Assembly: GCA_003250355.1 (NCBI GenBank)
Contig: QKGS01000037.1
Coordinates: 29,826-93,825, forward strand
DNA: 64,000 nucleotides
Direction: 5' to 3'
From: Bacteroidota bacterium
Lineage (GTDB): Bacteria > Bacteroidota > Bacteroidia > Bacteroidales > SZUA-534
The stretch's first letter is position 1. Every line of letters starts with the position of its first letter. Positions 26,215-35,670 of this stretch are shown piece by piece. The translations under genes were made by a program, and so were the position numbers. Under the pieces are notes generated by a model. It made no database searches and was not told the origin of the DNA. It was given only the letters and a program-made list of their open reading frames with translations.

Positions 26215-26934
26215 ATGGAATATTGGTTGAGTAGAACAGAACAGCTTGTGGGAGAAGAAAAACTGGCTATTTTAAAAAACAAAAATGTGCTTATAGTTGG
26301 TCTTGGCGGTGTTGGAGCATACGCTGCCGAAATGATATGCCGAGCAGGAATTAGCAACATGACTGTGGTAGATGGCGACACTATTAACCCTTCAAATATT
26401 AACCGCCAGCTACCGGCACTAACCTCAACCGTTGGAAAAACTAAAGCCAATGTAATGGCCGACAGACTTAAGGATATTAACCCTCAACTTAATCTGCGAG
26501 TTGTTAGCGAATATATGACCGAAGATAAAATTGAAGAACTGGTTGTTTCTGAAAAGTACGATTATGTAATTGATGCTATCGACACTATTTCGCCCAAAGT
26601 TCAACTAATTGTCAGTTGCCTAAAGAATAATGTAAAAGTAATTAGTTCTATGGGTGCCGGAGGTAAATTTGATGTATCTATTGTTAAAGTTACCGACCTA
26701 AAAAAATCATACAATTGCCGCCTTGCCCGAAACATTCGCAAACGACTTACCAAATTCAAAATAAAAGGGGGATTTCCGGTAGTTTTTTCACCCGAAGATG
26801 TTGACGATAGTTGCATTATAGAAACCGAAGGCGAACGTAATAAAAAATCGACAGTAGGTACTATTTCGTATATGCCGGCTGTGTTTGGAATAAATTGTGC
26901 CGCTTATGTTATTAACCACTTTTTAAACGAATAA
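26215..26934 (+). CDS. tcdA: tRNA threonylcarbamoyladenosine dehydratase (ThiF/MoeB-type)
   Basis: The enzyme activates t6A in tRNA and cyclises it, using ATP. It has the nucleotide loop GLGGVGAYAAE, the Asp of VVDGDTINPSNINRQ, and the family signature SMGAGGKFD. No Cys-rich zinc motif of MoeB type is seen, which fits TcdA. I use the ATG at 26215 (MEYWLSR) because a -7 box covers the region before it. Length is normal for the family (about 240-270). Confidence 0.9.
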   Translation: MEYWLSRTEQLVGEEKLAILKNKNVLIVGLGGVGAYAAEMICRAGISNMTVVDGDTINPSNINRQLPALTSTVGKTKANVMADRLKDINPQLNLRVVSEYMTEDKIEELVVSEKYDYVIDAIDTISPKVQLIVSCLKNNVKVISSMGAGGKFDVSIVKVTDLKKSYNCRLARNIRKRLTKFKIKGGFPVVFSPEDVDDSCIIETEGERNKKSTVGTISYMPAVFGINCAAYVINHFLNE

Positions 26935-26978
26935 ACATTTCTGCCTATTAAGGAATTTTTTCTTTATTATTTTCACTT

Positions 26979-26996
26979 ATGTAACATTTGTTACAT
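26979..26996. promoter_or_regulatory. Palindromic operator centred near -42 of hydG
   Basis: ATGTAAC-ATTT-GTTACAT is a perfect 7-bp-arm inverted repeat centred at 26987.5. Transcription should begin near 27030 (from the -7 box at 27017-27024), so the centre is about 42 bp upstream. That is the class II position at which CRP/FNR-family activators work. A redox- or NO-responsive FNR-type regulator is therefore likely. Confidence 0.6.
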
Positions 26997-27016
26997 TTCG
27001 CCCTAATTTTTTTTTG

Positions 27017-27024
27017 TAATTTTG
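27017..27024 (+). promoter_or_regulatory. -7 element of hydG
   Basis: TAATTTTG is a perfect TAnnTTTG. There is no TTG at the usual 19-bp distance, which fits a promoter that needs an activator. Confidence 0.7.
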
Positions 27025-27030
27025 TATTAT

Positions 27031-27199
27031 AAATCTGAGTTGAAGGAGTAACTCTGCCAGCAAAGATGAAAACATATTAATAATTCGGATTCGAAGGGAA
27101 TAGAGCTAAAAAACCTGACGAAAAAGAGAAAACAATTATACCACTAACTCTTTGGTATAATATTTTCCCTACCCTGCGATTCCACTAATATTTATTTAA
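27031..27199 (+). other. Structured 5' leader of hydG
   Basis: The predicted leader of about 169 nt can fold into a hairpin GAGTT/AACTC (27037-27054), a strong 9-bp hairpin ATTATACCA/TGGTATAAT (27135-27161), and a long-range pairing of GGATTCG and AGGGAA (27087-27100) with TTCCCT and CGATTCC (27165-27183). This exceeds what an ordinary untranslated region needs. I do not recognise a known riboswitch class. It may be a ligand-sensing or processing element. Confidence 0.45.
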
Positions 27200-28624
27200 A
27201 TGATTTACAATCCGCAAAAGTATGCAATTGCCGATGAGCGCATGAAACCGTTTATTGATGAAAACGAAATTCATGACATATTAAATAACACACAACCTAC
27301 CAAAGAGCAGGTAAGAGAAGTTATTGCCAAATCATTGAATAAAAACAGGCTTTCGATGCACGAAACCGCAATGCTTGTAAACACTACCGACCCTGAACTT
27401 ATTGAAGAGATTAAACAAGGAGCAAAAACACTTAAAGAGAAAGTTTACGGCAAGCGGATAGTTTTATTTGCACCATTATATGTAGGCAATTATTGTACAA
27501 ATAATTGCAAATATTGTGGTTTTAGAACTACAAACCGCAAACAGGTTCGCACCACTTTAAGCGATGAACAACTTATTCGTGAAGTTGAAGCTCTTGAAGA
27601 GAATGGACAAAAACGATTAATACTTGTATATGGCGAACACCCAAAATATAATGCCCAATTTATAGCCGATTCGGTACGAACTGTATATAAAGTAAAAAAA
27701 GGGAATGGTGAAATACGCCGTGTAAATATTAATGCTGCCCCTATGGATATTGACGACTATAAAACAGTACTTGAGGCAGGAATAGGTACTTACCAAATAT
27801 TTCAGGAAACATATCACAAAGAAACATACCACAGTGTACACCTTGCAGGTAAAAAAGCCGATTTCGACTATCGCCTTACCGGGCTCGATCGTGCTCAGGA
27901 AGCCGGTATCGACGATGTGGGAATAGGTGCATTATTCGGTTTGTACGATTGGCGTTTTGAACTTCTTTCGCTTATCAGACATGTGAATCATTTTGAGGCT
28001 TGTTACAATGTGGGGCCGCATACTATTTCATTTCCTCGAATTAAAGATGCCAGCGAATACGATATTGATGATAAATATAAAGTATCGGATGAGGATTTTA
28101 CCAAATTGGTTGCAATTTTGCGTTTGGCAGTACCTTATACCGGCCTGATACTTACAGCCCGTGAACCTGAAAATATTCGTCGTGAAATAATGAGTTTCGG
28201 GGTTTCACAAATTGATGGCGGCACAAAAATAGAAATGGGGGCTTATTCTAAAAAAGAAGAGACTCAAAACCTTGATAAAGAGCAATTTAAAATTAATGAC
28301 AACCGTTCATTGGGTGAAATAATCGACGAATTACTCGAAAATGACTATATTCCTTCGTTCTGTACAGCCTGCTACCGTACAGGGCGTACAGGTCAGCATT
28401 TTATGGAATTTTCTGTCCCCGGGTTTATTAAAAAATATTGTACCCCAAATGCAATGCTTACTTTGGCTGAGTATATGGAGGACTACGCTACACCCGAAGT
28501 GAAAGAAAAAGGTGAAATGGTAATTAAAAAGAACCTTGACGAAATGGATAACGACAAGATAAAAGAAAACTTACTTGAACGCCTTAATAAAGTAAAAAAC
28601 GGCGAAAGAGACCTCTATTTCTAG
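27200..28624 (+). CDS. hydG: [FeFe]-hydrogenase maturase HydG
   Basis: HydG is a radical-SAM tyrosine lyase that makes the CO and CN ligands of the hydrogenase H-cluster. The CX3CX2C motif (Cys99, 103, 106) binds the SAM-cleaving iron-sulfur cluster. The C-terminal CX2CX22C motif (Cys388, 391, 414) holds the second, dangler-iron cluster and separates HydG from ThiH. The length (474 residues) is typical. It is followed 78 bp later by hydE, without hydF or a hydrogenase in view. Confidence 0.97.
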   Translation: MIYNPQKYAIADERMKPFIDENEIHDILNNTQPTKEQVREVIAKSLNKNRLSMHETAMLVNTTDPELIEEIKQGAKTLKEKVYGKRIVLFAPLYVGNYCTNNCKYCGFRTTNRKQVRTTLSDEQLIREVEALEENGQKRLILVYGEHPKYNAQFIADSVRTVYKVKKGNGEIRRVNINAAPMDIDDYKTVLEAGIGTYQIFQETYHKETYHSVHLAGKKADFDYRLTGLDRAQEAGIDDVGIGALFGLYDWRFELLSLIRHVNHFEACYNVGPHTISFPRIKDASEYDIDDKYKVSDEDFTKLVAILRLAVPYTGLILTAREPENIRREIMSFGVSQIDGGTKIEMGAYSKKEETQNLDKEQFKINDNRSLGEIIDELLENDYIPSFCTACYRTGRTGQHFMEFSVPGFIKKYCTPNAMLTLAEYMEDYATPEVKEKGEMVIKKNLDEMDNDKIKENLLERLNKVKNGERDLYF

Positions 28625-28702
28625 TTTGTTAATCAGTAATAATATTACGTATTAAGTTCTAATAACTTATTAAAAGAGTATTTACTTAAGGTTAGAACAC
28701 TA

Positions 28703-29818
28703 ATGCTTAAAGCCAAAAATAATGCAAATAAAATGAGTAATTTTAACGATATATTAAATAAAACCGAGTTCTCAAAAGAGGATATTATTACATTACTATC
28801 GGCAACCGGCGATGATGAAAAGCTTTTATTTGCAAAAGCAAAAAAGGTGAAAGAAGAAAATGTAGGGCGAAAGGTATACTATCGAGGTTTAGTTGAGTTT
28901 TCAAATGTTTGCGAAAAAGATTGTTACTATTGCGGAATACGAAAAAGCAATAAAAATATTGACCGCTTTAACCTTACCGACAACCAAATAGTAGCTGCCG
29001 CTAAATTTGCATGGGAAAGCAACTATGGCTCATTTGTGATGCAGAGTGGCGAAATAAGCTCACCTGCATTTACCGCAAGGGTTGAAAATATTTTAAAAGA
29101 GATAAAAAAAATAACCGACGGTAAGCTCGGAATTACCATTTCACTGGGTGAACAAACCGAAGATACTTACCGACGTTGGTTCAATGCCGGGGCACATCGG
29201 TATTTGCTACGCATAGAATCTAGTAATCGAGAACTTTATGGCAAACTGCACCCCAATGACAATTTACATAATTATGATAATCGGTTGGAATGTCTTAAAA
29301 CACTTAAAAAAATCGGATATCAGACAGGTACCGGGGTTATGATAGCATTGCCATTTCAGACCATTGAGCATTTGGCCGACGATATAATATTTATGCGCAA
29401 TTTCGATGTTGATATGGTAGGTATGGGGCCATATATAGAACACCCCGACACTCCACTTTATGAATTTCGTGAAGGATTAATACCTGAAATAGATCGGTTC
29501 AGGCTGGCTCTGCGTATGATAGCTACTTTGCGAATTGTAATGCGTAATATAAATATTGCCGCAGCTACTGCTCTACAAGCAATTGACCCTATTGGAAGGG
29601 AAAAAGCCGTAAAAGTAGGAGCAAATATAATAATGCCTAATATTACACCGGGTATGTATCGCAACAGCTATAAGCTTTACAACAACAAGCCATGTGTCGA
29701 TGAAGAGCCTCAGGATTGTGTATCGTGTCTCGATGTAAGGATTAAACTTGCCGATGCCGAAATTGGATATGGAGAATGGGGCGATTCAAAACATTTTTTT
29801 GAAAGAACTCATTTTTAA
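28703..29818 (+). CDS. hydE: [FeFe]-hydrogenase maturase HydE
   Basis: HydE is a radical-SAM enzyme in H-cluster assembly. The CX3CX2C motif is Cys70, Cys74 and Cys77 (NVCEKDCYYCGIR), and further conserved blocks are QSGE, GTGVMIALPFQT and YIEHPDTPL. The start could also be the Met at 28733 (MSNFNDIL), which gives a product closer to the family N-terminus. Transcription with hydG is probable because the gap is 78 bp and has no terminator. No hydF follows. Confidence 0.95.
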   Translation: MLKAKNNANKMSNFNDILNKTEFSKEDIITLLSATGDDEKLLFAKAKKVKEENVGRKVYYRGLVEFSNVCEKDCYYCGIRKSNKNIDRFNLTDNQIVAAAKFAWESNYGSFVMQSGEISSPAFTARVENILKEIKKITDGKLGITISLGEQTEDTYRRWFNAGAHRYLLRIESSNRELYGKLHPNDNLHNYDNRLECLKTLKKIGYQTGTGVMIALPFQTIEHLADDIIFMRNFDVDMVGMGPYIEHPDTPLYEFREGLIPEIDRFRLALRMIATLRIVMRNINIAAATALQAIDPIGREKAVKVGANIIMPNITPGMYRNSYKLYNNKPCVDEEPQDCVSCLDVRIKLADAEIGYGEWGDSKHFFERTHF

Positions 29819-30049
29819 AAAAAATATTTTAAACTATTACCTTACTATCAATCACTTACATGATAAAAAGCAAATAAAATGCGTTTGGTTAGATAAAATA
29901 ATGTTCTGCCGCATAAAAAAACATGATGCGGTTCGATATTTTTTATTATCTTTAAAAAAGATTCAACTGGGAATTAGTAATTCCATAATACGAAGAGTAC
30001 CCGACAAGCCCAATTGGGGAAATTATAAAACGGATTGTGGATATTGCTT
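29819..30049. other. Non-coding or decayed stretch after hydE
   Basis: Short coding-like fragments appear in different frames (IGEIIKRIVDIAYADARYQ before a stop, for example), but no frame is open with a start. I see no clear promoter or terminator. It may be a decayed gene between hydE and the small ORFs at 30050. Confidence 0.3.
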
Positions 30050-30133
30050 ATGCCGACGCAAGATACCAGCATATATTTTGAGTCGGAATTGTCTAACATC
30101 TTAAACCAAATGCTATGCTCGAACATCAAATGA
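30050..30133 (+). CDS. Tiny ORF of 27 residues ahead of the coupled small gene
   Basis: The frame begins MPTQDTSIYFESEL and ends TGA at 30131-30133. The TGA overlaps an ATG at 30130 (ATGA) that starts the next small gene. It may be a leader peptide or the tail of a decayed gene whose upstream part is in another frame. Weak call. Confidence 0.25.
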   Translation: MPTQDTSIYFESELSNILNQMLCSNIK

Positions 30134-30306
30134 AAGTAATTGAGGGAGTGTCTTTCGACAAAAGACTATTCGAAAAAGAGATTAACAAATCAATGTCGTG
30201 GTTAACCCCTGATGAAATTGACCATTTAGAAATATGGTTATTGAAAAATTTCAAAAAGACACACCTTGGAACAATTAGAAAAATCTTTCAACCTGTTGCA
30301 ATCTAA
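30130..30306 (+). CDS. Small hypothetical protein, 58 residues
   Basis: I choose the ATG at 30130 (MKVIEGVSFDKRLFEKE) over one five codons upstream because it overlaps the preceding TGA as ATGA. The protein is helical and amphipathic, with MSWLTPDEIDHLEIWLL and a basic KNFKKTHLG stretch. No family is recognised. A hairpin terminator follows at 30319. Confidence 0.45.
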   Translation: MKVIEGVSFDKRLFEKEINKSMSWLTPDEIDHLEIWLLKNFKKTHLGTIRKIFQPVAI

Positions 30307-30318
30307 AACATTAATCTT

Positions 30319-30346
30319 GGCTGTTCAATATTGAGCAGCCTTTTTT
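30319..30346 (+). terminator. Terminator after the small ORF
   Basis: GGCTGTTCA pairs with TGAGCAGCC (one G-T pair), followed by T6. Confidence 0.85.
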
Positions 30347-30416
30347 GTTGATAAATATTATAGTTTAATCTGCTTTATGCATTAGTTTTTCCAAAATTTA
30401 GTGCTAGTTATATGAT

Positions 30417-30448
30417 AAAAAAATGCCCTACAGTATGTAAGGCATTTT
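30417..30448 (-). terminator. Terminator of the leu operon
   Basis: AAAATGCC pairs with GGCATTTT, with a T7 run on the minus strand, 50 bp past the leuB stop codon. Confidence 0.8.
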
Positions 30449-30497
30449 ATATACAGTGTCAATTACACTTTTGCACCGGTAAAACCGAATTAATAAA

Positions 30498-31553
30498 CTA
30501 TAAATTAGCAGCTAACCAGTCGCCTACTTCCGATGTTTTATAAGCTTTGGCATCGCCGGCAATATCAATAGTAACAACACCTGCATCGAGCGATTTGTTA
30601 ACTACGTCGCGTACAGCCTGAGCTTCGTCAAGTAGATTCAACGATTCAAGTAGCATTGCTGCCGAAAGAACAGTAGCAATAGGGTTAGCTATGTCTTTTC
30701 CTGCTGCTTGCGGATATGAACCGTGTATAGGTTCAAATACCGAAGTATGAATACCAACCGATGCCGATGGTAGTAAACCTAATGATCCTGTAATTACACT
30801 AGCCTCATCGGATAAAATATCACCAAACATATTTTCAGTTACCATAACATCGAATTTCTTTGGCCATTGAATTAACTGCATTGCAGCATTATCAACAAAC
30901 ATATAATCTGTTTCAATATCTTTATGCTCTTTTTCCATACGCTGTGCTACTTCTCTCCATAAACGAGAAGTACATAACACATTAGCTTTATCAACTACTG
31001 TTACACGTTTGTTGCGTTTTGCAGCATACTCGTAAGCTAACGCTAAAATACGCTCTACCTCTTCAACAGAATAAACACAATTATCGAAAGCTTTAGTTAA
31101 ATCTTCGGAACGACCTTTTTCGCCGAAATAAATACCACCTGTTAACTCTCGAACCACAACAAAATCGGCACCTTCAACTATATCTTTACGAAGCGGACTT
31201 TTGTGTATTAATGAAGGGAATGTAGTAACCGGACGAATATTTGCATATAAGCCGAGTTCTTTACGCATTTTTAATAATCCTTGTTCAGGACGAACTTTTG
31301 CCGAAGGATCGTTGTCGAATTTGGGGTCACCAATAGCTCCAAAAAGTACAGCATCAGAAGCCATACAAAGGTCGTGAGTTGCTTTTGGGTAAGGTTCGCC
31401 AACTTTATCAATAGCACAAGCTCCCGTAAGTGCTGTTTCAAAATTGAACTTATGGTTGAATTTTTTTTCAACTGCTTTCATTACTTTCACTGCCTGATCA
31501 ATAATCTCAGGACCAATACCGTCGCCCGGTAAAAGCGCAATTTTAAATTCCAT
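30498..31553 (-). CDS. leuB: 3-Isopropylmalate dehydrogenase
   Basis: LeuB oxidises and decarboxylates 3-isopropylmalate with NAD, the third step of leucine synthesis. The 351-residue protein has [11 protein letters not shown] at the start, the substrate-binding REL motif ([12 protein letters not shown]), the Lys-Asp of the catalytic pair (TVVDKANVL) and the metal Asp in [13 protein letters not shown]-site [15 protein letters not shown] is intact. It is the last gene of the leu operon. Confidence 0.97.
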   Translation of the reverse strand: MEFKIALLPGDGIGPEIIDQAVKVMKAVEKKFNHKFNFETALTGACAIDKVGEPYPKATHDLCMASDAVLFGAIGDPKFDNDPSAKVRPEQGLLKMRKELGLYANIRPVTTFPSLIHKSPLRKDIVEGADFVVVRELTGGIYFGEKGRSEDLTKAFDNCVYSVEEVERILALAYEYAAKRNKRVTVVDKANVLCTSRLWREVAQRMEKEHKDIETDYMFVDNAAMQLIQWPKKFDVMVTENMFGDILSDEASVITGSLGLLPSASVGIHTSVFEPIHGSYPQAAGKDIANPIATVLSAAMLLESLNLLDEAQAVRDVVNKSLDAGVVTIDIAGDAKAYKTSEVGDWLAANL

Positions 31554-31662
31554 ATTTTTCTTCTTTTATTAATTATTTATCTTTTCTATTTGCAAAAAAC
31601 AGATTCTAGTTGCTAGTAACTAGATACAAGTAACCAGAAACCATAAGTTATGGCTTTGCAAA

Positions 31663-33177
31663 TTATTCAAACGTCTCAATTATATTCAGCATTTTAATAG
31701 TTGCTTTGATAGCAGCCATAGTTTGGTCTGAATCTAGTCCGCGGGTTTTGAACTCTTTGCCCAAATCCCATGTAATTACACACTGACATAAAGCATCGGT
31801 TCTACCTCCCGGAGGTATTGTAACAGAGTAATCGATAAGTACAGGTAGTTCTATTTTAAGCTTTTTGTATATTTTTTTTATTGCCAGCATAAATGCATCG
31901 TACTGACCATCGCCATCGGAATGAGCTTCGTATACGTTTCCTTCTATTTTTAATTTTACTGAGGCTACAGAACGGAGTCCCATACCGGCAGTGAAGTTGT
32001 AGTTTACCACCTCTACTTTTTCTTCAATAGCTTTACTGCGTAGTATATCTGCAATTATATACGGCAAATCTTCTTTGGTTACATATTCTTTTTTATCACC
32101 CAGTTCAATTATATGAGCAGTAACCTTTTTCATTCCCACATCGTCGAGTTCTATTCCGAGTTCTTCGAGGTTTTTCTTAATGTTAGCTTTACCCGATGTT
32201 TTACCTAGTGCATATTCACGCTTGCGCCCAAACCGCTCAGGCAAAAGGTCGTTGAAATATAGGTTTTTTTTGTTATCGCCGTCGGCATGAATTCCTGCTG
32301 TTTGGGTAAATACATTTTTACCTATTAGTGGTTTGTTTGAAGGTATTCTAATACCTGAATATGTTTCAACTATTCGGCTTACGAAGTTTAGTTTCGATTC
32401 ATCGACACCAATCTCGTGTTCAAAGAAGTCGTTGATAATGGCTATAACACTTGAAATAGGTACATTACCTGCTCTTTCGCCCAAGCCATTAACTGTAGCG
32501 TGTATACAATCAATACCTGCTTTAAGGGCGGCATAAACATTGGCCGTAGCCAGGTCGTAATCATTATGAGGGTGAAAATCGAATTTTAGTTCCGGATATC
32601 GTTCAACTGTCTCTTTTACAAATTCAAAAGCTTCGTCGGGGTGCATTATACCTAAAGTATCGGGTAGCATATAGCGCTCTATTGGAGTATCTTTAAGCGT
32701 ATCGAGCATTTGAAATACATAATCTTTTGAATGGCGCATTCCGCTGCTCCAGTCTTCCAAATATATATTTACCCTTATTCCATTATTATTGGCGCGTTTT
32801 ACAACGTCAATAATTTCAGTAAAATGTTCTTCGGGTGTTTTGCGAAGCTGATATTTACAATGCTTAAGTGAACCTTTTGCTAAAAGGTTTAAAACCTTAC
32901 AGCCGGCATCTTTAAGCCAGTTAATCGATTTATCGCCGTCAACAAAACCAAGCACTTCGAGTTTGTCGATATGTCCTGCTTTTTCGGCCCAGGCACATAT
33001 TTTTTTCACAGCATTAAATTCCCCTTCCGATACCTTAGCCGATGCTATTTCGAGCCTGTCAACTTTAAGGTCGTTTAGGAGCATTTTTGCTATACTAAGT
33101 TTCTCTTCATCGGTATATGAAACGCCCGACATTTGTTCGCCATCGCGAAGTGTTGTATCTAATAATGTAATTCTCAT
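31663..33177 (-). CDS. 2-Isopropylmalate synthase/citramalate synthase-type enzyme
   Basis: The protein has 504 residues and belongs to the DRE-TIM aldolase family. It has the signature TLRDGEQ (metal Asp and catalytic Arg), the HPHNDYDLA metal-binding motif, and a full C-terminal LeuA regulatory domain (about 370-504, GGRTDALCQ). Bacteroidota leu clusters often hold a variant that could be isopropylmalate or (R)-citramalate synthase. The loop after DGEQ is MSGVSY and not the usual SPGASM, which leaves the substrate open. It lies between leuD and leuB, so a leucine role is favoured. Confidence 0.9.
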   Translation of the reverse strand: MRITLLDTTLRDGEQMSGVSYTDEEKLSIAKMLLNDLKVDRLEIASAKVSEGEFNAVKKICAWAEKAGHIDKLEVLGFVDGDKSINWLKDAGCKVLNLLAKGSLKHCKYQLRKTPEEHFTEIIDVVKRANNNGIRVNIYLEDWSSGMRHSKDYVFQMLDTLKDTPIERYMLPDTLGIMHPDEAFEFVKETVERYPELKFDFHPHNDYDLATANVYAALKAGIDCIHATVNGLGERAGNVPISSVIAIINDFFEHEIGVDESKLNFVSRIVETYSGIRIPSNKPLIGKNVFTQTAGIHADGDNKKNLYFNDLLPERFGRKREYALGKTSGKANIKKNLEELGIELDDVGMKKVTAHIIELGDKKEYVTKEDLPYIIADILRSKAIEEKVEVVNYNFTAGMGLRSVASVKLKIEGNVYEAHSDGDGQYDAFMLAIKKIYKKLKIELPVLIDYSVTIPPGGRTDALCQCVITWDLGKEFKTRGLDSDQTMAAIKATIKMLNIIETFE

Positions 33178-33312
33178 CTGCTCAACTTTTTATGCAAATT
33201 TATGTCAATTGGTTATATGAATAACAATTAGGCTGAGAATAAGTTCTGGATTTTAAACCTCCTTTTTAGAATATGAGTAAGCCCAAAGAGTAAGGTATTA
33301 TTGCTGTATAGC

Positions 33313-33386
33313 CGCGGGGTGATTTTTTAATTATATGAAACACAAAATATTACTTTTGCAATGTTAAATTAATATATCACCCCGTG
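33313..33386. repeat. Inverted repeat around a -7 box between leuD and the synthase gene
   Basis: CGCGGGGTGAT (33313-33323) pairs with ATCACCCCGTG (33376-33386), one mismatch. A perfect plus-strand -7 box TACTTTTG (33351-33358) sits in the loop. The right arm and the bases after it recur at 52829-52860. It may be a small interspersed element or an antisense promoter for leuD. Confidence 0.45.
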
Positions 33387-33414
33387 ACTTATTGAACAGT
33401 CTCAATTATTTGCA

Positions 33415-34005
33415 TTAAGCTAAAGGCGACTTAAATTTTGCAATTTTGTCTTTTAAGCTTATTAGAAAATCAATATCGTCGTACCCTTTTTTTAGGCACT
33501 CTTTTTTGTATCCGTTTATTTCAAACGACTCTTTTTTTCCGGATTCAACAATGGTGATTGTTTGAGCATCGAGGTCAACCTCAAGCATTGTCGATGGGTT
33601 TTTCTCTACTGCTTCAAATATTTCAGCTAAAAATGGGGCAGAAACCTGAACAGGGAGCAGACCGTTGTTTAAAGAGTTATTTTTAAAAATATCGGCAAAG
33701 AAACTTGATACTACAACTCTGAAACCATAATCGTAAATAGACCATGCAGCGTGCTCGCGGCTTGAACCTGAACCAAAGTTTTTACCTGACACCAAAATTT
33801 TGCCTGAATATTTAGTGTTGTTTAACGGGAAATCGGCAATAGGATTATTATTGCTATCGTATCGCCAGTCGCGAAATAAATTTTTGTCAAAATCCTTACG
33901 CTCAGTAGCTTTAAGGAACCTTGCAGGAATTATCTGATCCGTATCAACATTTTCAATAGGAAGCGGAACGCAAGGTGATGTTATTGTTACAAATTTTTCT
34001 ATCAT
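33415..34005 (-). CDS. leuD: 3-Isopropylmalate dehydratase small subunit
   Basis: LeuD is the small subunit that pairs with LeuC to isomerise 2- to 3-isopropylmalate. The 196-residue protein has the swivel-domain motifs [13 protein letters not shown] and [13 protein letters not shown], both standard. It is second in the operon, after leuC. Confidence 0.96.
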   Translation of the reverse strand: MIEKFVTITSPCVPLPIENVDTDQIIPARFLKATERKDFDKNLFRDWRYDSNNNPIADFPLNNTKYSGKILVSGKNFGSGSSREHAAWSIYDYGFRVVVSSFFADIFKNNSLNNGLLPVQVSAPFLAEIFEAVEKNPSTMLEVDLDAQTITIVESGKKESFEINGYKKECLKKGYDDIDFLISLKDKIAKFKSPLA

Positions 34006-34026
34006 TTTTTCTAATTTTTAATAATT

Positions 34027-34072
34027 AGTATCAAGATTTTCAGTATCAAGATTAAACGCTATTCTTGATACT
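34027..34072. repeat. AGTATCAAGATT repeats between leuC and leuD
   Basis: Two direct copies of AGTATCAAGATT (34027-34038, 34042-34053) are followed by an inverted near-copy (34061-34072). Related TAGATAC/CTAG-type short repeats lie between leuB and the synthase gene (about 31602-31645). Possibly a transcript-processing or stem-loop spacer. Confidence 0.5.
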
Positions 34073-34092
34073 TGTGTCTCATAATCTTGTGT

Positions 34093-35478
34093 CTACAAAC
34101 CAAATACCTCTCTCGGGTCAGATACTTTACCTGTTATAGCTGCTGCAGCTGCTGTTAAAGGGCTAGCCAACATAGTACGCGAACCGGGTCCCTGACGACC
34201 TTCAAAGTTACGGTTACTGGTTGCTACTGCTAATTTGCCGGCAGGTACTTTGTCGTCGTTCATTGCTAAACAAGCAGAACACCCCGGTTGACGTAATTCA
34301 ATTCCGGCTTCGTTAAGAATTTTATCGAGACCTTCGGCTTTTATTTGTTTTTCAACCTGACCTGAACCCGGAACAATCCAAACTACAACATTGTCAGCTT
34401 TTTGTTTCCCTTTTACTGCATTTGCGAAAGCACGAAAATCTTCAATACGTCCATTTGTACAACTACCTACAAATACATAGTCAACAGGCATTCCTAATAC
34501 AGGTTTACCGGCTTGTACTTTCATGTAATCAAGAGCTTTTTTATAAGTAATATCTTGCTCATCAGGTACTATTTCATCAATACCCATTCCCATACCCGGG
34601 TTAGTTCCAAATGTTATTTGCGGTTTAATATCGGCAGCATCAAAAGTGTATTCCATATCAAACACTGCATCTGAATCGGTATATAGAGTTTTCCAGTATT
34701 CTACTTTTTTATTCCACTCTTCACCTTTAGGTGCAAATTCGCGACCTTTAACATATTCGAATGTAGTTTCGTCAGGAGCAATAAGTCCGCCGCGAGCACC
34801 ACACTCGATACTCATGTTGCACACAGTCATACGACCTTCCATTGTCATTGAAGTAAATGTATCACCAGCATACTCAATGAAGTATCCTGTACCACCACTT
34901 GCTGTTAATTTTGAAATAATATAAAGAACAACATCTTTTGGAGTTACTCCCGCTTTAAGTTTGCCACTAACAGTAATGCGCATTTTCTTTGGTTTAGGCT
35001 GCATAATACATTGCGACGCAAGTACCATTTCAACCTCTGAGGTACCAATACCAAATGCTACTGCACCAAAAGCACCATGAGTTGCGGTGTGGCTGTCTCC
35101 ACATACAACAGTCATACCCGGCTGTGTATGACCCAATTCCGGCCCTACTACGTGAACAACTCCCTGATTAGGGTGTCCTAATCCATAAAGTGTAATACCG
35201 TGTTTTTTAGTATTTTCTGTTAATTTATCAACCTGCATACGAGATAGTTCGTCGGCAATTGGTTTATCCTGATTAATCGTTGGTACGTTATGGTCAGGAG
35301 TTGCAACTGTGTTTTCCGGACGGAAAACTTTAATTCCTCTTCTGTCCAATCCTAAAAAAGCAACAGGACTGGTTACTTCATGTATAAGATGCTTGTCGAT
35401 ATATAATACCTGTGGTCCGTCTTCGATGTTCTCAACCACGTGAGCATCCCAAACTTTGTCAAATAGCGTTTTACCCAT
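34093..35478 (-). CDS. leuC: 3-Isopropylmalate dehydratase large subunit
   Basis: LeuC carries the [4Fe-4S] cluster for isopropylmalate isomerisation. Three Cys ligands are seen: one in VGSCTNGR and two in GCSACLAMN. The 461-residue length is typical. It is the first gene of the operon. The candidate -7 box TATATTTG (35564-35571) has no -33 TTG, consistent with activator control by the divergent LysR protein. Confidence 0.96.
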   Translation of the reverse strand: MGKTLFDKVWDAHVVENIEDGPQVLYIDKHLIHEVTSPVAFLGLDRRGIKVFRPENTVATPDHNVPTINQDKPIADELSRMQVDKLTENTKKHGITLYGLGHPNQGVVHVVGPELGHTQPGMTVVCGDSHTATHGAFGAVAFGIGTSEVEMVLASQCIMQPKPKKMRITVSGKLKAGVTPKDVVLYIISKLTASGGTGYFIEYAGDTFTSMTMEGRMTVCNMSIECGARGGLIAPDETTFEYVKGREFAPKGEEWNKKVEYWKTLYTDSDAVFDMEYTFDAADIKPQITFGTNPGMGMGIDEIVPDEQDITYKKALDYMKVQAGKPVLGMPVDYVFVGSCTNGRIEDFRAFANAVKGKQKADNVVVWIVPGSGQVEKQIKAEGLDKILNEAGIELRQPGCSACLAMNDDKVPAGKLAVATSNRNFEGRQGPGSRTMLASPLTAAAAAITGKVSDPREVFGL

Positions 35479-35563
35479 TTTTTAAAGTTTTAAAATTATT
35501 ATTACTCGTTTATTTTCATTTTAAATGATTCTTTCAAAATTCGCATAAATAAGAATCACATTA

Positions 35564-35571
35564 CAAATATA
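35564..35571 (-). promoter_or_regulatory. Candidate -7 box of leuC
   Basis: TATATTTG on the minus strand, 86 bp before leuC. No -33 TTG at 19-bp distance. The 28-bp palindrome lies a further 100 bp upstream. Confidence 0.4.
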
Positions 35572-35670
35572 ATAGAGATGTATATGATTTAAAAAGACTT
35601 ATTTTGTTATTCACTGATACTTTATAGGTATAGCTATTTATATTTGTTTTCAAATTGTAAGCTTAACACT

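Noticed and set aside
27031..27199. A standard riboswitch (TPP, SAM, FMN, cobalamin) in the hydG leader
   Set aside because: None of the conserved cores of these classes is visible.
29748..30104. A 118-residue frame after hydE
   Set aside because: It overlaps the hydE end in another frame and its composition is not protein-like; coding-like fragments here lie in other frames.
31663..33177. A firm leuA symbol for the synthase
   Set aside because: The loop after DGEQ differs from the usual isopropylmalate synthase form, and citramalate synthase could not be excluded.
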